DNA from: Pyropia yezoensis
Lineage: Eukaryota > Rhodophyta > Bangiophyceae > Bangiales > Bangiaceae
Reading direction: 5' to 3'
Assembly: GCA_009829735.1 (NCBI GenBank)
Contig: CM020620.1
Location: 25,632,951-25,696,950, forward strand
DNA: 64,000 nt
The notes beneath the pieces are model-generated. The model had not been told where the DNA came from and ran no database searches. It was given only the letters and a program-made list of their open reading frames with translations. Below are positions 1 through 9,183 of the stretch, piece by piece. How positions within the stretch are numbered: the stretch's first letter is position 1; the number at the start of each line of letters is the position of its first letter. A program made the translations under genes and the position numbers.

Positions 1-724
1 CCTTTTGTCCACCTGCATGTCTGGCGGGGTTCTAGCAGGGGCTGCGGGCGGGGGGGCGGGGTGTCTCTGGGGGTGGTGGGGGGGGAAGGGGCGTCCCCCC
101 GTGGCCACGTGTTGTCCCGTGTATGTATTTCTCTGACGCGGGCACTGGCTGCGCGGCGCACTGCGGCGGGAGCTCTCCCGCCGTCGCGGTGGTAGCGGCT
201 TCCAGAGGTCGTGGACAACCCAGCCCTGGCGAAGGTTGCAGCGAACATCGGTCTCCCCCGCCTTCCCCCCCCCCCCTCCATACCCCCACGCCTACAATGC
301 AGATGGTTAACGGCGGCCTCGCTCTCACCGTCGCCAGACACCACATCGGCGCCCTCAATCAGGGGGTTATTCGCCCCCACCACCGATACTGGTCCGCCAG
401 GGCCGCCGCCTGCCGTCCTTGCACCCCACGCAGCCCGCCCAGGTGCCTTCAGGTGCCACGGGAGCTATGGTGCTCGCGTCGGGGTGGCCACAGCGGCGGT
501 TGAGCCTCGGCGACCACCGAGGCCCCTCGCGTCACGTGGGCAGCGACAGTATTGGTCGGCGACGTCTGGCGCAGGTTGTACAGTACCCCTCCCCCCCAAC
601 ACCGGCTTAAGTCAGACGGAGGGCGCCGGCAACCCCGCCCGTTGGTCATCCCCTATAGTCTTCCCCTATGCCATCAGTCCACATTCCTCTCACCCCTTCC
701 CTCGCCTCGCGGGGTCCCTCCCCA
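1..724. other. Gene-free left edge
   Basis: No protein reading frame here shows recognisable motifs. The sequence is GC-rich with short C and G runs, for example around 268-281. It lies downstream of the acid phosphatase, so the part nearest 724 is presumably its 3' untranslated region. Nothing else can be supported. Confidence 0.5.
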
Positions 725-2083
725 TCACCTCTTTCCTCCCAGCAGCCGCTGGTACGAGTACACCCGCTCAAAGTCCTCGTCGTAGGCCACCACCGCCAAG
801 TACTCGCGGGTCACCTCGAAAACGAAGAAGCCGTGGGCCTCAGCGCCCCACGCGGCGCGGGGTGGGTCCGCCCCCCCCCCCGTGTCGCCCCCAAGCGCCA
901 GCACCCCACAGCACTGGAACCACATGCCCGCCTTGGCCTGCGTCGGCGGAGTGAGGGCGTCGAGCTTGGAGCCGCCCCCACTGATAAAGTGGTCCATCCC
1001 ACCTTCGCCAGTGGCGGCGCCACGCACGGGGGAGGTGCCTCGAGTGGTGGGGGAGGTCGCCGCGGCGCCGTCCTTCCCCCTGCCGTCAGCAGCGCCGACT
1101 TCACCGCTGCCCACTGCGGCGGCGCCCGCGCCGCCGCCCTTTCCGTATGGTTGCAGGTGCTGGAGGGAGTGCTCGTGGCCCGAGATGTACATGATGACCT
1201 TGTCGCGGGCGGTAAGGAGGACGGGCTCAATGTAGGCCCGAATCTCGGGTACGCCCAGCGACGCGGACGTGCTCATCGTGTACATGTTGTGGTGGCCCAC
1301 CACCACGATCGCGTCGGCCGTCGAGTTGGCAAAGACGCCACGGAGCCACTCCAGCTGCTCGCCAGGCTTTTGGCCATTGAGCTTGCGAGCGGCCTTGCCG
1401 TACGCGTCCCGCACAAAGGGTGTGGTGTCGATAAAGACCATCTGGATCACCCACGGCGCGGGCGCTTCGGGGCCGCCCTCCCCGCCGCCCAGCGTAAAGG
1501 ACTGAGTGTAGTAGGGTGCCGGCAGCGTCCACCGGCGGCTGTGACCCGAGTAGTCGACCTGGGCGGCCACACTCCCCAGGTGGTCGTGGTTGCCTAGGAT
1601 TGCAAACCAGGCGGCGTGCACCAGGCTCCGCTGCGCGTAGACGTCCTCAAACGAGGAGCGCCACTGGGTGTCGGCCGTGCTGTCCACTCCCCCGTCGTAA
1701 AAGTTGTCCCCCGAAGACACCACAAAGCGCAAGTCGTGGGCGTTCGCGGCACGCGCCAGCGACTCCGCCACGGCTTTTTGCTTGTGGCTACCGTCGCGGC
1801 CCCAGTCGCCAATGACAGCAAATGTCAGGGCCGCCGAGCTGGGCGTACTCCCCAGCAGCGACGGCGCCGACGCGGGGGGATGGGGCCCCGGCCGGCCAGA
1901 CGCGCCATAGCCGCCCGTGTGCCGCCGCTGCAGCGCAGACGATGCAAGCAGGGTGACCGATACGAAGGCCAGCACCGAAAAAGCCGCCACAACGTACGAC
2001 TCTGCACGAGGGGAGCGTGCCCGACGGGGGGGGGGGGCGCCTGGGGGGGGGGGAGGCAATAAGGGGGCGACCTCAGCGTCCAT
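725..2083 (-). CDS. Purple acid phosphatase, membrane-anchored (ACP5/TRAP-like metallophosphatase)
   Basis: A 452-residue metallophosphoesterase predicted to hydrolyse phosphomonoesters outside the cytosol. All five metal-binding blocks of the purple acid phosphatase family are visible in order: GDWG near residue 92, GDNFYDGG near 125, GNHD near 164, GHHN near 263 and GHEH near 302. The compact size and GDNFY form resemble the small mammalian-type (TRAP) enzymes more than large plant ones. A Pro/Arg-rich N-terminus precedes a hydrophobic stretch at about residues 30-50 with no obvious cleavage site, so I read it as a type II signal anchor. A Gly/Ala-rich insert lies after GHEH. The frame runs 30 codons further upstream, but that extension is repetitive Leu/Pro/Ser, so the ATG giving MDAEV is chosen. 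Substrate is not shown by the sequence. Confidence 0.9.
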   Translation of the reverse strand: MDAEVAPLLPPPPPGAPPPRRARSPRAESYVVAAFSVLAFVSVTLLASSALQRRHTGGYGASGRPGPHPPASAPSLLGSTPSSAALTFAVIGDWGRDGSHKQKAVAESLARAANAHDLRFVVSSGDNFYDGGVDSTADTQWRSSFEDVYAQRSLVHAAWFAILGNHDHLGSVAAQVDYSGHSRRWTLPAPYYTQSFTLGGGEGGPEAPAPWVIQMVFIDTTPFVRDAYGKAARKLNGQKPGEQLEWLRGVFANSTADAIVVVGHHNMYTMSTSASLGVPEIRAYIEPVLLTARDKVIMYISGHEHSLQHLQPYGKGGGAGAAAVGSGEVGAADGRGKDGAAATSPTTRGTSPVRGAATGEGGMDHFISGGGSKLDALTPPTQAKAGMWFQCCGVLALGGDTGGGADPPRAAWGAEAHGFFVFEVTREYLAVVAYDEDFERVYSYQRLLGGKR

Positions 2084-2104
2084 GACCAGAGGCCTCTCCG
2101 CGCC

Positions 2105-2255
2105 GGTGACGAGCGGTGGCGACGGCGGCGGCGGCGACGGCGGCAACGGCGGCAACAGCAGCAGCAACGGCAACGGCAGCGGCGGCAGCAGCAGCCGGAG
2201 CGGCGGTAGCAGCAGCGGCAGCAGCAGAGGCAGTAGTAGCGACAGCGGCAGCAGC
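2105..2255. repeat. GGC/AGC/AAC trinucleotide microsatellite
   Basis: An imperfect array of GGC, GGCAGC, AGC and AAC triplets just upstream of the phosphatase ATG. It opens all reading frames as homopolymeric Ala, Gly/Ser or Arg, which explains the overlapping low-complexity frames here. It probably lies in the 5' untranslated or promoter region. Confidence 0.8.
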
Positions 2256-2908
2256 TAGGTGCCAGGCGTGCACTTCAACTGGCGCCGGCAAGCTACGACG
2301 GACCTCGCGTTGGCGTCCAAGCGAACGAGCGGTTGCGTGCCGAGGATGGCGGCCGATATAAATATGTACATGAAAGGCCCAGCAGACGGCCAGTGGGAGC
2401 TCGGTGACAACCGCGGCGGCGTGTCGCGGGAGGCGGGGCGGTGGAAGGAGGGGAGAGCGGTGAAGGCGGGCGAGCCCCAGAGAGGAACCCCGCCGCTGGG
2501 GATGCAGCGGGAGGGTGCAAAAAGTGTGCGTTGTCGGAGGAGACCAATGAATCTTTCGAGTGCCCTCAAGATTCGGTACAGGGCCGTGCAATCGGCGATT
2601 GGACTTGCAAAGCGGAGGCCACGTGGTCAATTCGAAACGTGACTGGCGCCAGCATGGAAGGTACTCGGTGGTCGGGCCGACGCCATCGCCGGTCCGCGCA
2701 GCGCACATGAGGGCTGCGACCCCGCCATTGACTGGCGCCGGCACCCCCCCCCCCCCCCCCCCCCCCCTCCCGCCATTGGCTGGCGCCGGCATCCCCCTCC
2801 CAGCACACCTCACAACAGAGGGGAAAAATGAGCCAGCCAGACCATGGTGACCCACGCCAGGTTGGACCTATCTCCTGGCCTCAGCTCTGTCCCTACAGCG
2901 ACGTCGCT

Positions 2909-2968
2909 GAGGGTACGTGGGCGTCGACGGCACTGTCGCGACAGTGCCGTCGACGCCCACGTACCCTC
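2909..2968. repeat. 60-bp perfect palindrome
   Basis: The 30-base arms are exactly complementary with no spacer. I checked every position pair; the centre is TCGCGA, between 2938 and 2939. The outermost pairs are G2909/C2968, and pairing fails at the next position. No coding frame explains it. Confidence 0.95.
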
Positions 2969-3438
2969 GTTGGTGGGAGAATTACGCATGTGCAGTCATG
3001 CCGGCATGTGCTTTGCAGTACCATCGTAGGCCAACAGAAGGGTGGGCCGCGTTGAAGCCCCTCAACAGGCTAGCCAGAGGCTAGCAACAGGCGGCTATGT
3101 GGGATGAGTCCGAGTGGACTACAAGAACGATGGATATATATATACACGTAACTCCAAAAAACGGCCCACCGCACGGAAGCCGTGTATCCCTTCCCATACG
3201 CAATGCACCCCTCAGTTCGTGACGAGCCCAACAGACCCGTCCCACGTTCGACACAACAAAACCGCCGTCACTGTGGCTCCCACAGTGGACAACCTCAAAA
3301 AAAAAGAAAAAAAGAAACAAAACCCCAGCCGACACTCCTCCCTCGGATACGGAACACAACACAACTCCAACCGAGACCAGCGCATCGCCCCTCCACACCG
3401 CCCCCTGCTAAAAGTACACTGTGGTATCCCCATGACCA

Positions 3439-4080
3439 TTATCCCATCACCTCATCTAGCTGGTTCAGCTTGTTCACCAGCCGCCCGACGCTGCGGGGCC
3501 CGACGACGAAGTCCTCCACCTTGCCCCGCCCCCCATCGTAGAAGTGAAAGGCAGGCATGGCACGCACCCCAAGCCGGACGGCCAGCTCCCGCACGGCCAC
3601 GCAGTCCACGCTGTAGAAGTCCAACCCCCGGCTGCCGCTGCCCGGCTGCGCCCCGTCGCCCGCCGACCCCGACCGGGCAGCTGCCTCCTTGGCCACCCGT
3701 GGCCGCACGGCGCCACAGGCACGGCAGTAAGGGGCGTAAAAAAACACGACCGCCACCCGTCCACCGGCCGCCGACGCGGCCATAGCCGACAAAAAGTCCG
3801 CCACAGACCCAATGGGCACCACTACCCCGCCGCCCCCGCCGCCGCTGCCATCGCTGGCATCCGAATCGGGGTGCGGGAGGGGGGTGGGCGGGCGCAGCGG
3901 CGGTGGAGGGGGCGGTGGGAGCGTCGTCAGGGACATGCACGGCGCTTGCACGCGGCGGGTACCGCTAGGCACAGGGCAATGAGGGATCGGCAAAGACCGC
4001 CGCGATAATGTGGCCACAGAGACACGGCCGACAGGGGGGGCAACAACTGGGACAAACGCCATTGCCGCGGGCGGAGCCAT
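3439..4080 (-). CDS. Thioredoxin-like protein with CRAC active site, probably plastid
   Basis: About 213 residues from the first Met (MAPPAAM) or 207 from the second (MAFVPVV, A at 4062). The thioredoxin fold is shown by FFYAPYCRACG, with redox cysteines at residues 119 and 122, and by a cis-Pro loop (AMPAF) followed by the FYDGG strand. The active site is CRAC instead of WCGPC, as in atypical ACHT/WCRKC plastid thioredoxins, so the redox potential and partners probably differ from classical thioredoxin. The first 50 residues are rich in Ser, Val, Arg and Pro with few acids, and MAFV with Phe near the start resembles red-algal plastid transit peptides. A Pro and Gly linker (residues 55-86) separates the targeting region from the domain. 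Plastid location is inferred. Partner proteins are unknown. Confidence 0.8.
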   Translation of the reverse strand: MAPPAAMAFVPVVAPPVGRVSVATLSRRSLPIPHCPVPSGTRRVQAPCMSLTTLPPPPPPPLRPPTPLPHPDSDASDGSGGGGGGVVVPIGSVADFLSAMAASAAGGRVAVVFFYAPYCRACGAVRPRVAKEAAARSGSAGDGAQPGSGSRGLDFYSVDCVAVRELAVRLGVRAMPAFHFYDGGRGKVEDFVVGPRSVGRLVNKLNQLDEVMG

Positions 4081-4973
4081 GGTAACAAGCGCCCAACAAA
4101 ACAACCGCCAAGGGGGGTTCGATGCCGTCACGGACGTGCAGGTGCTGTGACAAAAAACAGCCAGAAGCAGCCTGGTCCGTAGTCCAAAAGCTCGCGTTGT
4201 ACACCCCAACAGAGGAGCACCAGGTCCGGTCCCTACACCATGCGCTACCAGGGAGTGGGGAGGCAATCAGAGCAAAAGTGGTGGGAAGGGGAGCGTACAG
4301 GGGGGTGGTCTGGGGTAAGGAGAGCACAGCACTCCAAGAAACGGCTCACATGGACCACCGGTGCGGGAAGAAAAGGAGGGCTCAGCAGGAGCCGGGATGG
4401 CAGTCCAGCAAGTGCTAGCAGCCGCCACCACCACCGGTGGTGGAAGATGGCAGGCGCCGGTAGGACGTGGCGAAAACACGCCAGCACCGACAGAGGCGCG
4501 GCAGCGAGGCAATGGGCCCCGGGTGGAACCTCGGGTGTGGCGGAGAGCACACCGTCCACGGCGGCACGGCGCGTGACCGTGGCAGTGCAGAAGGCATCTG
4601 GGGCTTGCCCCCCGCCGAGACGCCTCCCCCGAGACCGAGACCGAGGCCCCGTTTCGGCAACTCACAGACAAGAAACACCTGCTGTAATGCAAGTGAGTGA
4701 TGGCGGGTCTGGTCGAGCTCCGTCCAGTGCTTCTACCGAGATACTTGAGTACTGTACTTTCATGCCCGTTCTCTGTTGGTCATCCCCCACTGACACACCG
4801 GTACAACTACATAACAAGTCTTCACCTTCCGAATCCATTGCTATGTAGTTTGAGCTGCTTCGCCTTCCGGCTCCACGGTCGAGCAGACCTGAGCAGGCAA
4901 GACGTGACGACCACGTCGACGCGGGCGTCTACACCATCGCCTCGGGCCCCTTAACGCGCTGCTGCTGCATACC
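4081..4973. other. Divergent intergenic region
   Basis: Lies between the thioredoxin-like gene (-) and the ferredoxin gene (+), so it should carry both promoters. I see no clear TATA box, RNA gene or conserved reading frame. GC content falls near 4720-4860, just before the ferredoxin gene. Confidence 0.5.
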
Positions 4974-5674
4974 ATGGTCGGCTTTGCGCTGCTCCGAGGG
5001 GCATCCCGTCAACCATACGCCCGTTCCTTGCGGTCTCCCCTTTTTGGCCCTTGCGCGCCTCATGTCGCTGGCAGCTGGCGGCAAGCGGGCGGTGGGCCCG
5101 CCGCAGCGAGCGCCTCCGCCCAGGCCGCCCCCCTCCCCGGTCTGACAGGTCGCGGCGCTGGAGGAACGCGCGATGCCCAGGGCCTCATCTCCCCCCTGCG
5201 GCTGCGCTGTTGTGGCGGCGCCGCACGCCACCCGTCGGCGGTTGGGCAGTCGGCGTCGATGACCCCTCCCCTTGGCGGCGCCCGCGGCCACACGTCTGCC
5301 CCCCCCCCCCCGGCACGCCCACCGTCTCCCTCACGATTGTCGAGCGCGACGGAACCCGCCGGTGCTTGGACGTCCCTGTCGGCACGTCAGTCCTGTCGGT
5401 CGCTCACAGCAACGACATTGATCTGGAGGGCGCGTGCGAGGGCAGCCTCGCGTGCTCCACCTGCCACGTGTACGTGGACGACGAGACTTTTTCTGGCCTC
5501 CCCGAGGCGTGCGATGACGAGCTGGACATGCTGGACCTGGCGTTTGGGCTGCGGGAGAACAGCCGCCTCGGTTGCCAGGTGCTTTGTGAGGAGGCGACGG
5601 ATGGGATGGTCGTGACACTGCCTGCCGCAACTCGCAATATGGCGGTAGATGGGTATGTACCCAAGCCGCACTGA
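4974..5674 (+). CDS. Mitochondrial-type [2Fe-2S] ferredoxin (adrenodoxin/Yah1 family), split frame
   Basis: An electron carrier, probably for mitochondrial Fe-S cluster assembly. From about 5320 the protein reads as an adrenodoxin-type ferredoxin: CEGSLACSTC supplies Cys-x5-Cys-x2-Cys and LGCQV the fourth Cys, with 36 residues between the third and fourth. The frame ends in PKPH and stops at 5674. The ATG at 4974 opens a different frame coding an Arg/Ser/Ala-rich, acid-poor start (MVGFALLRGASRQPYARSLR) typical of a mitochondrial presequence. The two frames can be joined by a 101-bp intron (5149-5249, GTCGCG...GGGCAG, correct phase) or by an indel in the 13-base C run at 5299-5311. The sequence alone does not decide between them. 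The ferredoxin identity is firm; the N-terminal structure is not. Confidence 0.85.
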
Positions 5675-6285
5675 GCTGTCACTATTGAGCAGGAGGAGGG
5701 GGGAAGGCTGGCGACGGCAAGGGGGGGTCAGGGGTGGCGTGTACTGGGGGAGAGACCCGCCGGCTATATTTGGGAGCTTGGCAGCTGAGGTTGTCCGCGG
5801 CGTACCAGGGTGTCCCGCCCTGCGCGGTGCTGCACTGGGACCGACGTAGCCTACTCTATGCGCTACACCCGAGTCGGGTGGCCTGCGGTTTATCCCGCTG
5901 CCGCTCCCTGCTGTGGGGAATGTCGCACGGGGTGCGCCATGCGACAAGGCCCAGCGCACTATTTTCCATTGCACCTAGTGCGGCGACCATTGTGTCATGG
6001 CGCGCAGCCGCACGTCGCACGAGGAGTGGCGTCCCTATCCACTAGCGTGAAGGCTGCGACGAGCCGTACGCCGCTTACCTCAACGTTGGTGACCTGCGTC
6101 CGTTGTGCATTCCTGCGTCTGCCCCATTGACTCTAGCTCGGAAACGGGAGAGAAAGGGCTACGAAAAATACATCTAGGGGACGTAACTCTGCACGGCGGA
6201 AAAAAGGAGTCCCGCGAGTGTCCCCCAGACCCGCACGGGCCACACCCCTTCGAGGCAACCACCCATGGTGTACTCTCGCGTAAGA
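5675..6285. other. Convergent intergenic region
   Basis: Lies between the 3' ends of the ferredoxin gene (+) and the SLC4 transporter gene (-). No coding sequence, RNA gene or repeat is recognisable. It presumably holds both 3' ends. Confidence 0.5.
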
Positions 6286-8376
6286 TTACGCTGACGATGG
6301 CACGGGCGGTGGAGCCGGCGCATCGTCCTCGTCCACGCCCAGCTCCCCGTCGAGTACGTCGAGGGCACGCTCGGAGAACAGCCGCCGCGCCAACAGCGAC
6401 CGGATGGCCAGTAGGGACGCAATCACCGACGGGAAGAAAAGGCTGGTTTTGGGGTTAACCTTGAGCGCCCACAGCGCCGCCAGGCATACCAGCTGCAGCG
6501 CCGTGAAGCCGTGCACCTCCCGCGGTGATACTTTCTTGATAGGGCTGCTCGGTGGCGCCATGTCGGGGTCGAGGAAGAGGAGCTTGACGCGCTGGAGGAA
6601 TTGATTGCCCGTCATCATATTGCGGCCCAGAAAGAGAAAGAGCCCGCAGATCACTGCCAGAGGGATACGCCGGAGGAGGGGGAGGAAGAAGAGCGACGCG
6701 CCAATGAGGGCGTGGATTGCAAAGCCCGTCATGCGGGACTCGACGACCGACTTAATCTGGATGCGCTCAGGAGTCACTTCAGTGGGTGCCGGCGCCGGGG
6801 TCGGCGCGTCGGATGGTGTCGCTTCAGACGTAGCCGCCGCGGCCGCGAGGGTAGGTGCAGGGACGCTGCCGCCTACGACTTCGGTGGTAGCTAGTGCCCG
6901 TACGTGGTTGAGCGACTGCACCGTTGCGGCGCACATCCACGGAAGCCCAAGAAGAGACGTCACGAGCGTGCATGCCGCCAGCACGAGAAGGTCCAGGTGG
7001 TACCCAGGCCCCTTCTTCAGTTTGTGCGCTGGAGAGTTGGTACACCGCACGCTAATGTTTTGGTCGAGGAAGAAGAGCATGGTCAGCAGCAGCGCCGGCA
7101 GTACGGCACCCACCTTAACCGCCATAGGTACCCCCGCTAGGGGCACCAGCCAAGCCCGCCCGCCCGCAAGCGTCATCTTGGCCGGAATGTCCAGCGTCTC
7201 AAGGCATGCCGTGCGGATAGCAGGCACTACCGCCGCGAGCGCCGACATGACGAAAATGGAGAGACACGGCCCAAAGTCCGCCAACAGTGTCCGCACCCGC
7301 TTACGGAGGTACTTGCCCGACCGGAGGCCAGACAAGGTGCGAGCCATTGTGAAGGTGCCCAACGCGAGGGCGAGCGAGAAGAAGGGACGCGTCTTGTCCA
7401 CCCCGGCCAAGGAGAAGTTCCCGGCCAGCGAACGGGAAGCCTCAAACACAAAGTTGCATGCAATGAGGCTGTTAAACACCTCGTCAGTGAAGCGCGTGCA
7501 ATACTTGATCAGGTCCGACGCATTGATCAGTGCGAGAAAGGCCAAGATGGCGGCGGTCCACAGGCCCACCCACGCGTAGGTGGCAAGGAAGGGGATGCCC
7601 GCCCGTACGCAAAAGCCATAGAGCGCCGAAGTGAAAGCCAGCGTGAGCCCCGTCGGGCCGATAATGACCAGCGGTTGCCCTGAAAGGGCCGCGTAGGCCA
7701 CCCCGCAGCCCGAAGCCGACACAAGAAACTCAACGACGCCCATGGTGCCATGGGTGAGAACCGAAGTCAGCCCCCCAAACGCTACCACCGGCGCCAGACA
7801 CGCAAAGTACAAGAACGCAGTTGCCGGCAAGGCCTTGAGCTGAAACCCGTCCACCCAGTCCGACGCATACAGAGGTGCCCGCCGTCGCACGTCGCCGAGG
7901 AGGCCGCGCCCCCAGTAGCGAGGCGCAAAGCGGCTGCCCGTCGACGGGCCGAGGCCACCCTCGTCTTCGAGCAGCGGGTCACTCACCGTCGCCGCCGCCG
8001 TCCCACCCGCCCCTGGTGTTGGTGGGGAGGAGGGGGAGGCCGACATGGACGTCGGCACCGTGGCGCCCGCATCTCGCCCGTAGCGGCGGCGGGGGGCGGC
8101 CGCCAACGGCGCGAGCGCCCGCCGCGCTGCCTTCGGCAGCCTCGGGGGGGCGGAAACCCAGCGGCCCGGCCGGGTGGTGGCCAGCAGAGGGGGCGTCGCG
8201 GCCGCCCGTCGCGCCACCACGCCCGCATCGGGCGCCACCACCCACGCCATGGGGTGGGAGCACCCCGCCGCTGTCGCCGCTGCCGGCAATGTCGCAGCCG
8301 CCCCCGCCGCCGCCAACGCCGCCGCCCTTGGCACCGGCGCCCCGGCCTCGACGCGATCGCCACCCACACGCGCCAT
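6286..8376 (-). CDS. SLC4-family anion exchanger (bicarbonate/borate transporter)
   Basis: A 696-residue integral membrane protein of the band 3/BOR1 (HCO3- transporter) family. Residues about 175-640 form the multi-span transport domain. Family blocks visible are DWVDGFQLK before the first span, LFFLDQNIS, KGPGYHLDL, LGLPWM and VVESRMTG. There is no large cytosolic band-3 domain, so the layout is the compact BOR1 type. The first 100 residues are Ala/Arg-rich with few acids, and a GGTAAATVSDPLLEDE segment follows. This could be an organelle transit region, but that is weak. The frame continues upstream of the chosen ATG (MARVGG) only as Pro/Ser-rich sequence without another ATG. Borate versus bicarbonate cannot be decided from sequence. 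In an alga a role in inorganic carbon uptake is possible. Confidence 0.9.
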   Translation of the reverse strand: MARVGGDRVEAGAPVPRAAALAAAGAAATLPAAATAAGCSHPMAWVVAPDAGVVARRAAATPPLLATTRPGRWVSAPPRLPKAARRALAPLAAAPRRRYGRDAGATVPTSMSASPSSPPTPGAGGTAAATVSDPLLEDEGGLGPSTGSRFAPRYWGRGLLGDVRRRAPLYASDWVDGFQLKALPATAFLYFACLAPVVAFGGLTSVLTHGTMGVVEFLVSASGCGVAYAALSGQPLVIIGPTGLTLAFTSALYGFCVRAGIPFLATYAWVGLWTAAILAFLALINASDLIKYCTRFTDEVFNSLIACNFVFEASRSLAGNFSLAGVDKTRPFFSLALALGTFTMARTLSGLRSGKYLRKRVRTLLADFGPCLSIFVMSALAAVVPAIRTACLETLDIPAKMTLAGGRAWLVPLAGVPMAVKVGAVLPALLLTMLFFLDQNISVRCTNSPAHKLKKGPGYHLDLLVLAACTLVTSLLGLPWMCAATVQSLNHVRALATTEVVGGSVPAPTLAAAAATSEATPSDAPTPAPAPTEVTPERIQIKSVVESRMTGFAIHALIGASLFFLPLLRRIPLAVICGLFLFLGRNMMTGNQFLQRVKLLFLDPDMAPPSSPIKKVSPREVHGFTALQLVCLAALWALKVNPKTSLFFPSVIASLLAIRSLLARRLFSERALDVLDGELGVDEDDAPAPPPVPSSA

Positions 8377-9183
8377 GCCAGGCCCGCCGGTCAGGGGCAC
8401 GCACGAGTGGAAGCAGGTCACACAGGGGACCGCAACGGGGGGGGAAGAAGCGGTGTCGGGAAGGGGGAGGTGAAGGGGGGGGCGTGTCGCAGGGGGTAGC
8501 AAAAAGCAAGGGCAGGGTGAACACAGGCGAGAGGGCCGAAAGCGGTGCGGGGGAGGGGGGGAGGGGGAGAGGGAACGGGAAGGCTCACACCGAGCCTTCT
8601 CGAGCGCCTTCGCGCGCCCGAGCGGTTGGCGGCGGTCGGCGGGTAGCCGCAAATGTGAGTGGCGGTGGCGGATTGGGTGTGGCGGCGTCCCGGCAGGGCG
8701 CGCCGATCACGAGAGCACCCGGCTACCTCGCGTACAGACGGATGGAGCACCACCCCGCAGTCGTGGGGGAAGCGGGATCTGGATGGGCGAAACACCACCG
8801 GACCGCAGAGGCCGAGGGAAAGAGGGAGGGGACAGGCGATAGCGGTGCCGCAGTCTGATGCAAACGAGGCACCGCCGCGGCGGTGCTTGTCACTTTTTGC
8901 CCACGTCTTCTCCCCGTCCTGGTTGGCGGCGATGGGTCTGCGGCTGCTCGGCCGTGGTGGCCAATGCGGCTGGCCGTGGAGGCTGACCTCAGTGCCCCGC
9001 GAATGCAACCGGCAGGTGTGGCGCGAGGCGGGTGGGAGCGGCTCTATTAGGTAGGCAAGTACCCTACTGACAAACTCCTCTCAGCAAGTAGTCTAGAAGA
9101 ATTACTTACCTTTTTTTTCTTTCCTCCAAACTTTCAAAACACATCGTATGCGGCCGCACCAGGCGCGCCGCCCCTCACGTCGC
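8377..9183. other. Intergenic region upstream of SLC4 gene
   Basis: Runs from the SLC4 start to the 3' end of the dehydrogenase, both on the minus strand. GC-rich up to about 9050, then a short AT-rich stretch with a T run at 9111-9118. The SLC4 promoter should be here, but I cannot point to elements. No coding frame is supported. Confidence 0.5.

Larger units (their letters stand above)
2084..3438. other. Intergenic region with repeats and a perfect palindrome
   Basis: This lies upstream of the acid phosphatase and downstream of the thioredoxin-like gene. It holds a GGC/AGC-type microsatellite (about 2105-2255), a C run (about 2743-2767), several copies of a CTGGCGCC-containing motif, a 60-bp perfect palindrome, and an A-rich stretch near 3296-3320. 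An AT stretch at about 3133-3143 looks TATA-like but belongs to no gene I can assign. No coding sequence is recognisable. Confidence 0.6.

Noticed and set aside
123-954. Overlapping open frames at the left edge (126 and 247 residues)
   Set aside because: Pro/Ser/Arg-rich in every frame with no motif, and partly antisense to the phosphatase; expected in GC-rich DNA.
2073-2855. 260-residue minus-strand frame upstream of the phosphatase
   Set aside because: Its C-terminal part is only the translated GGC/AGC microsatellite and it has no domain.
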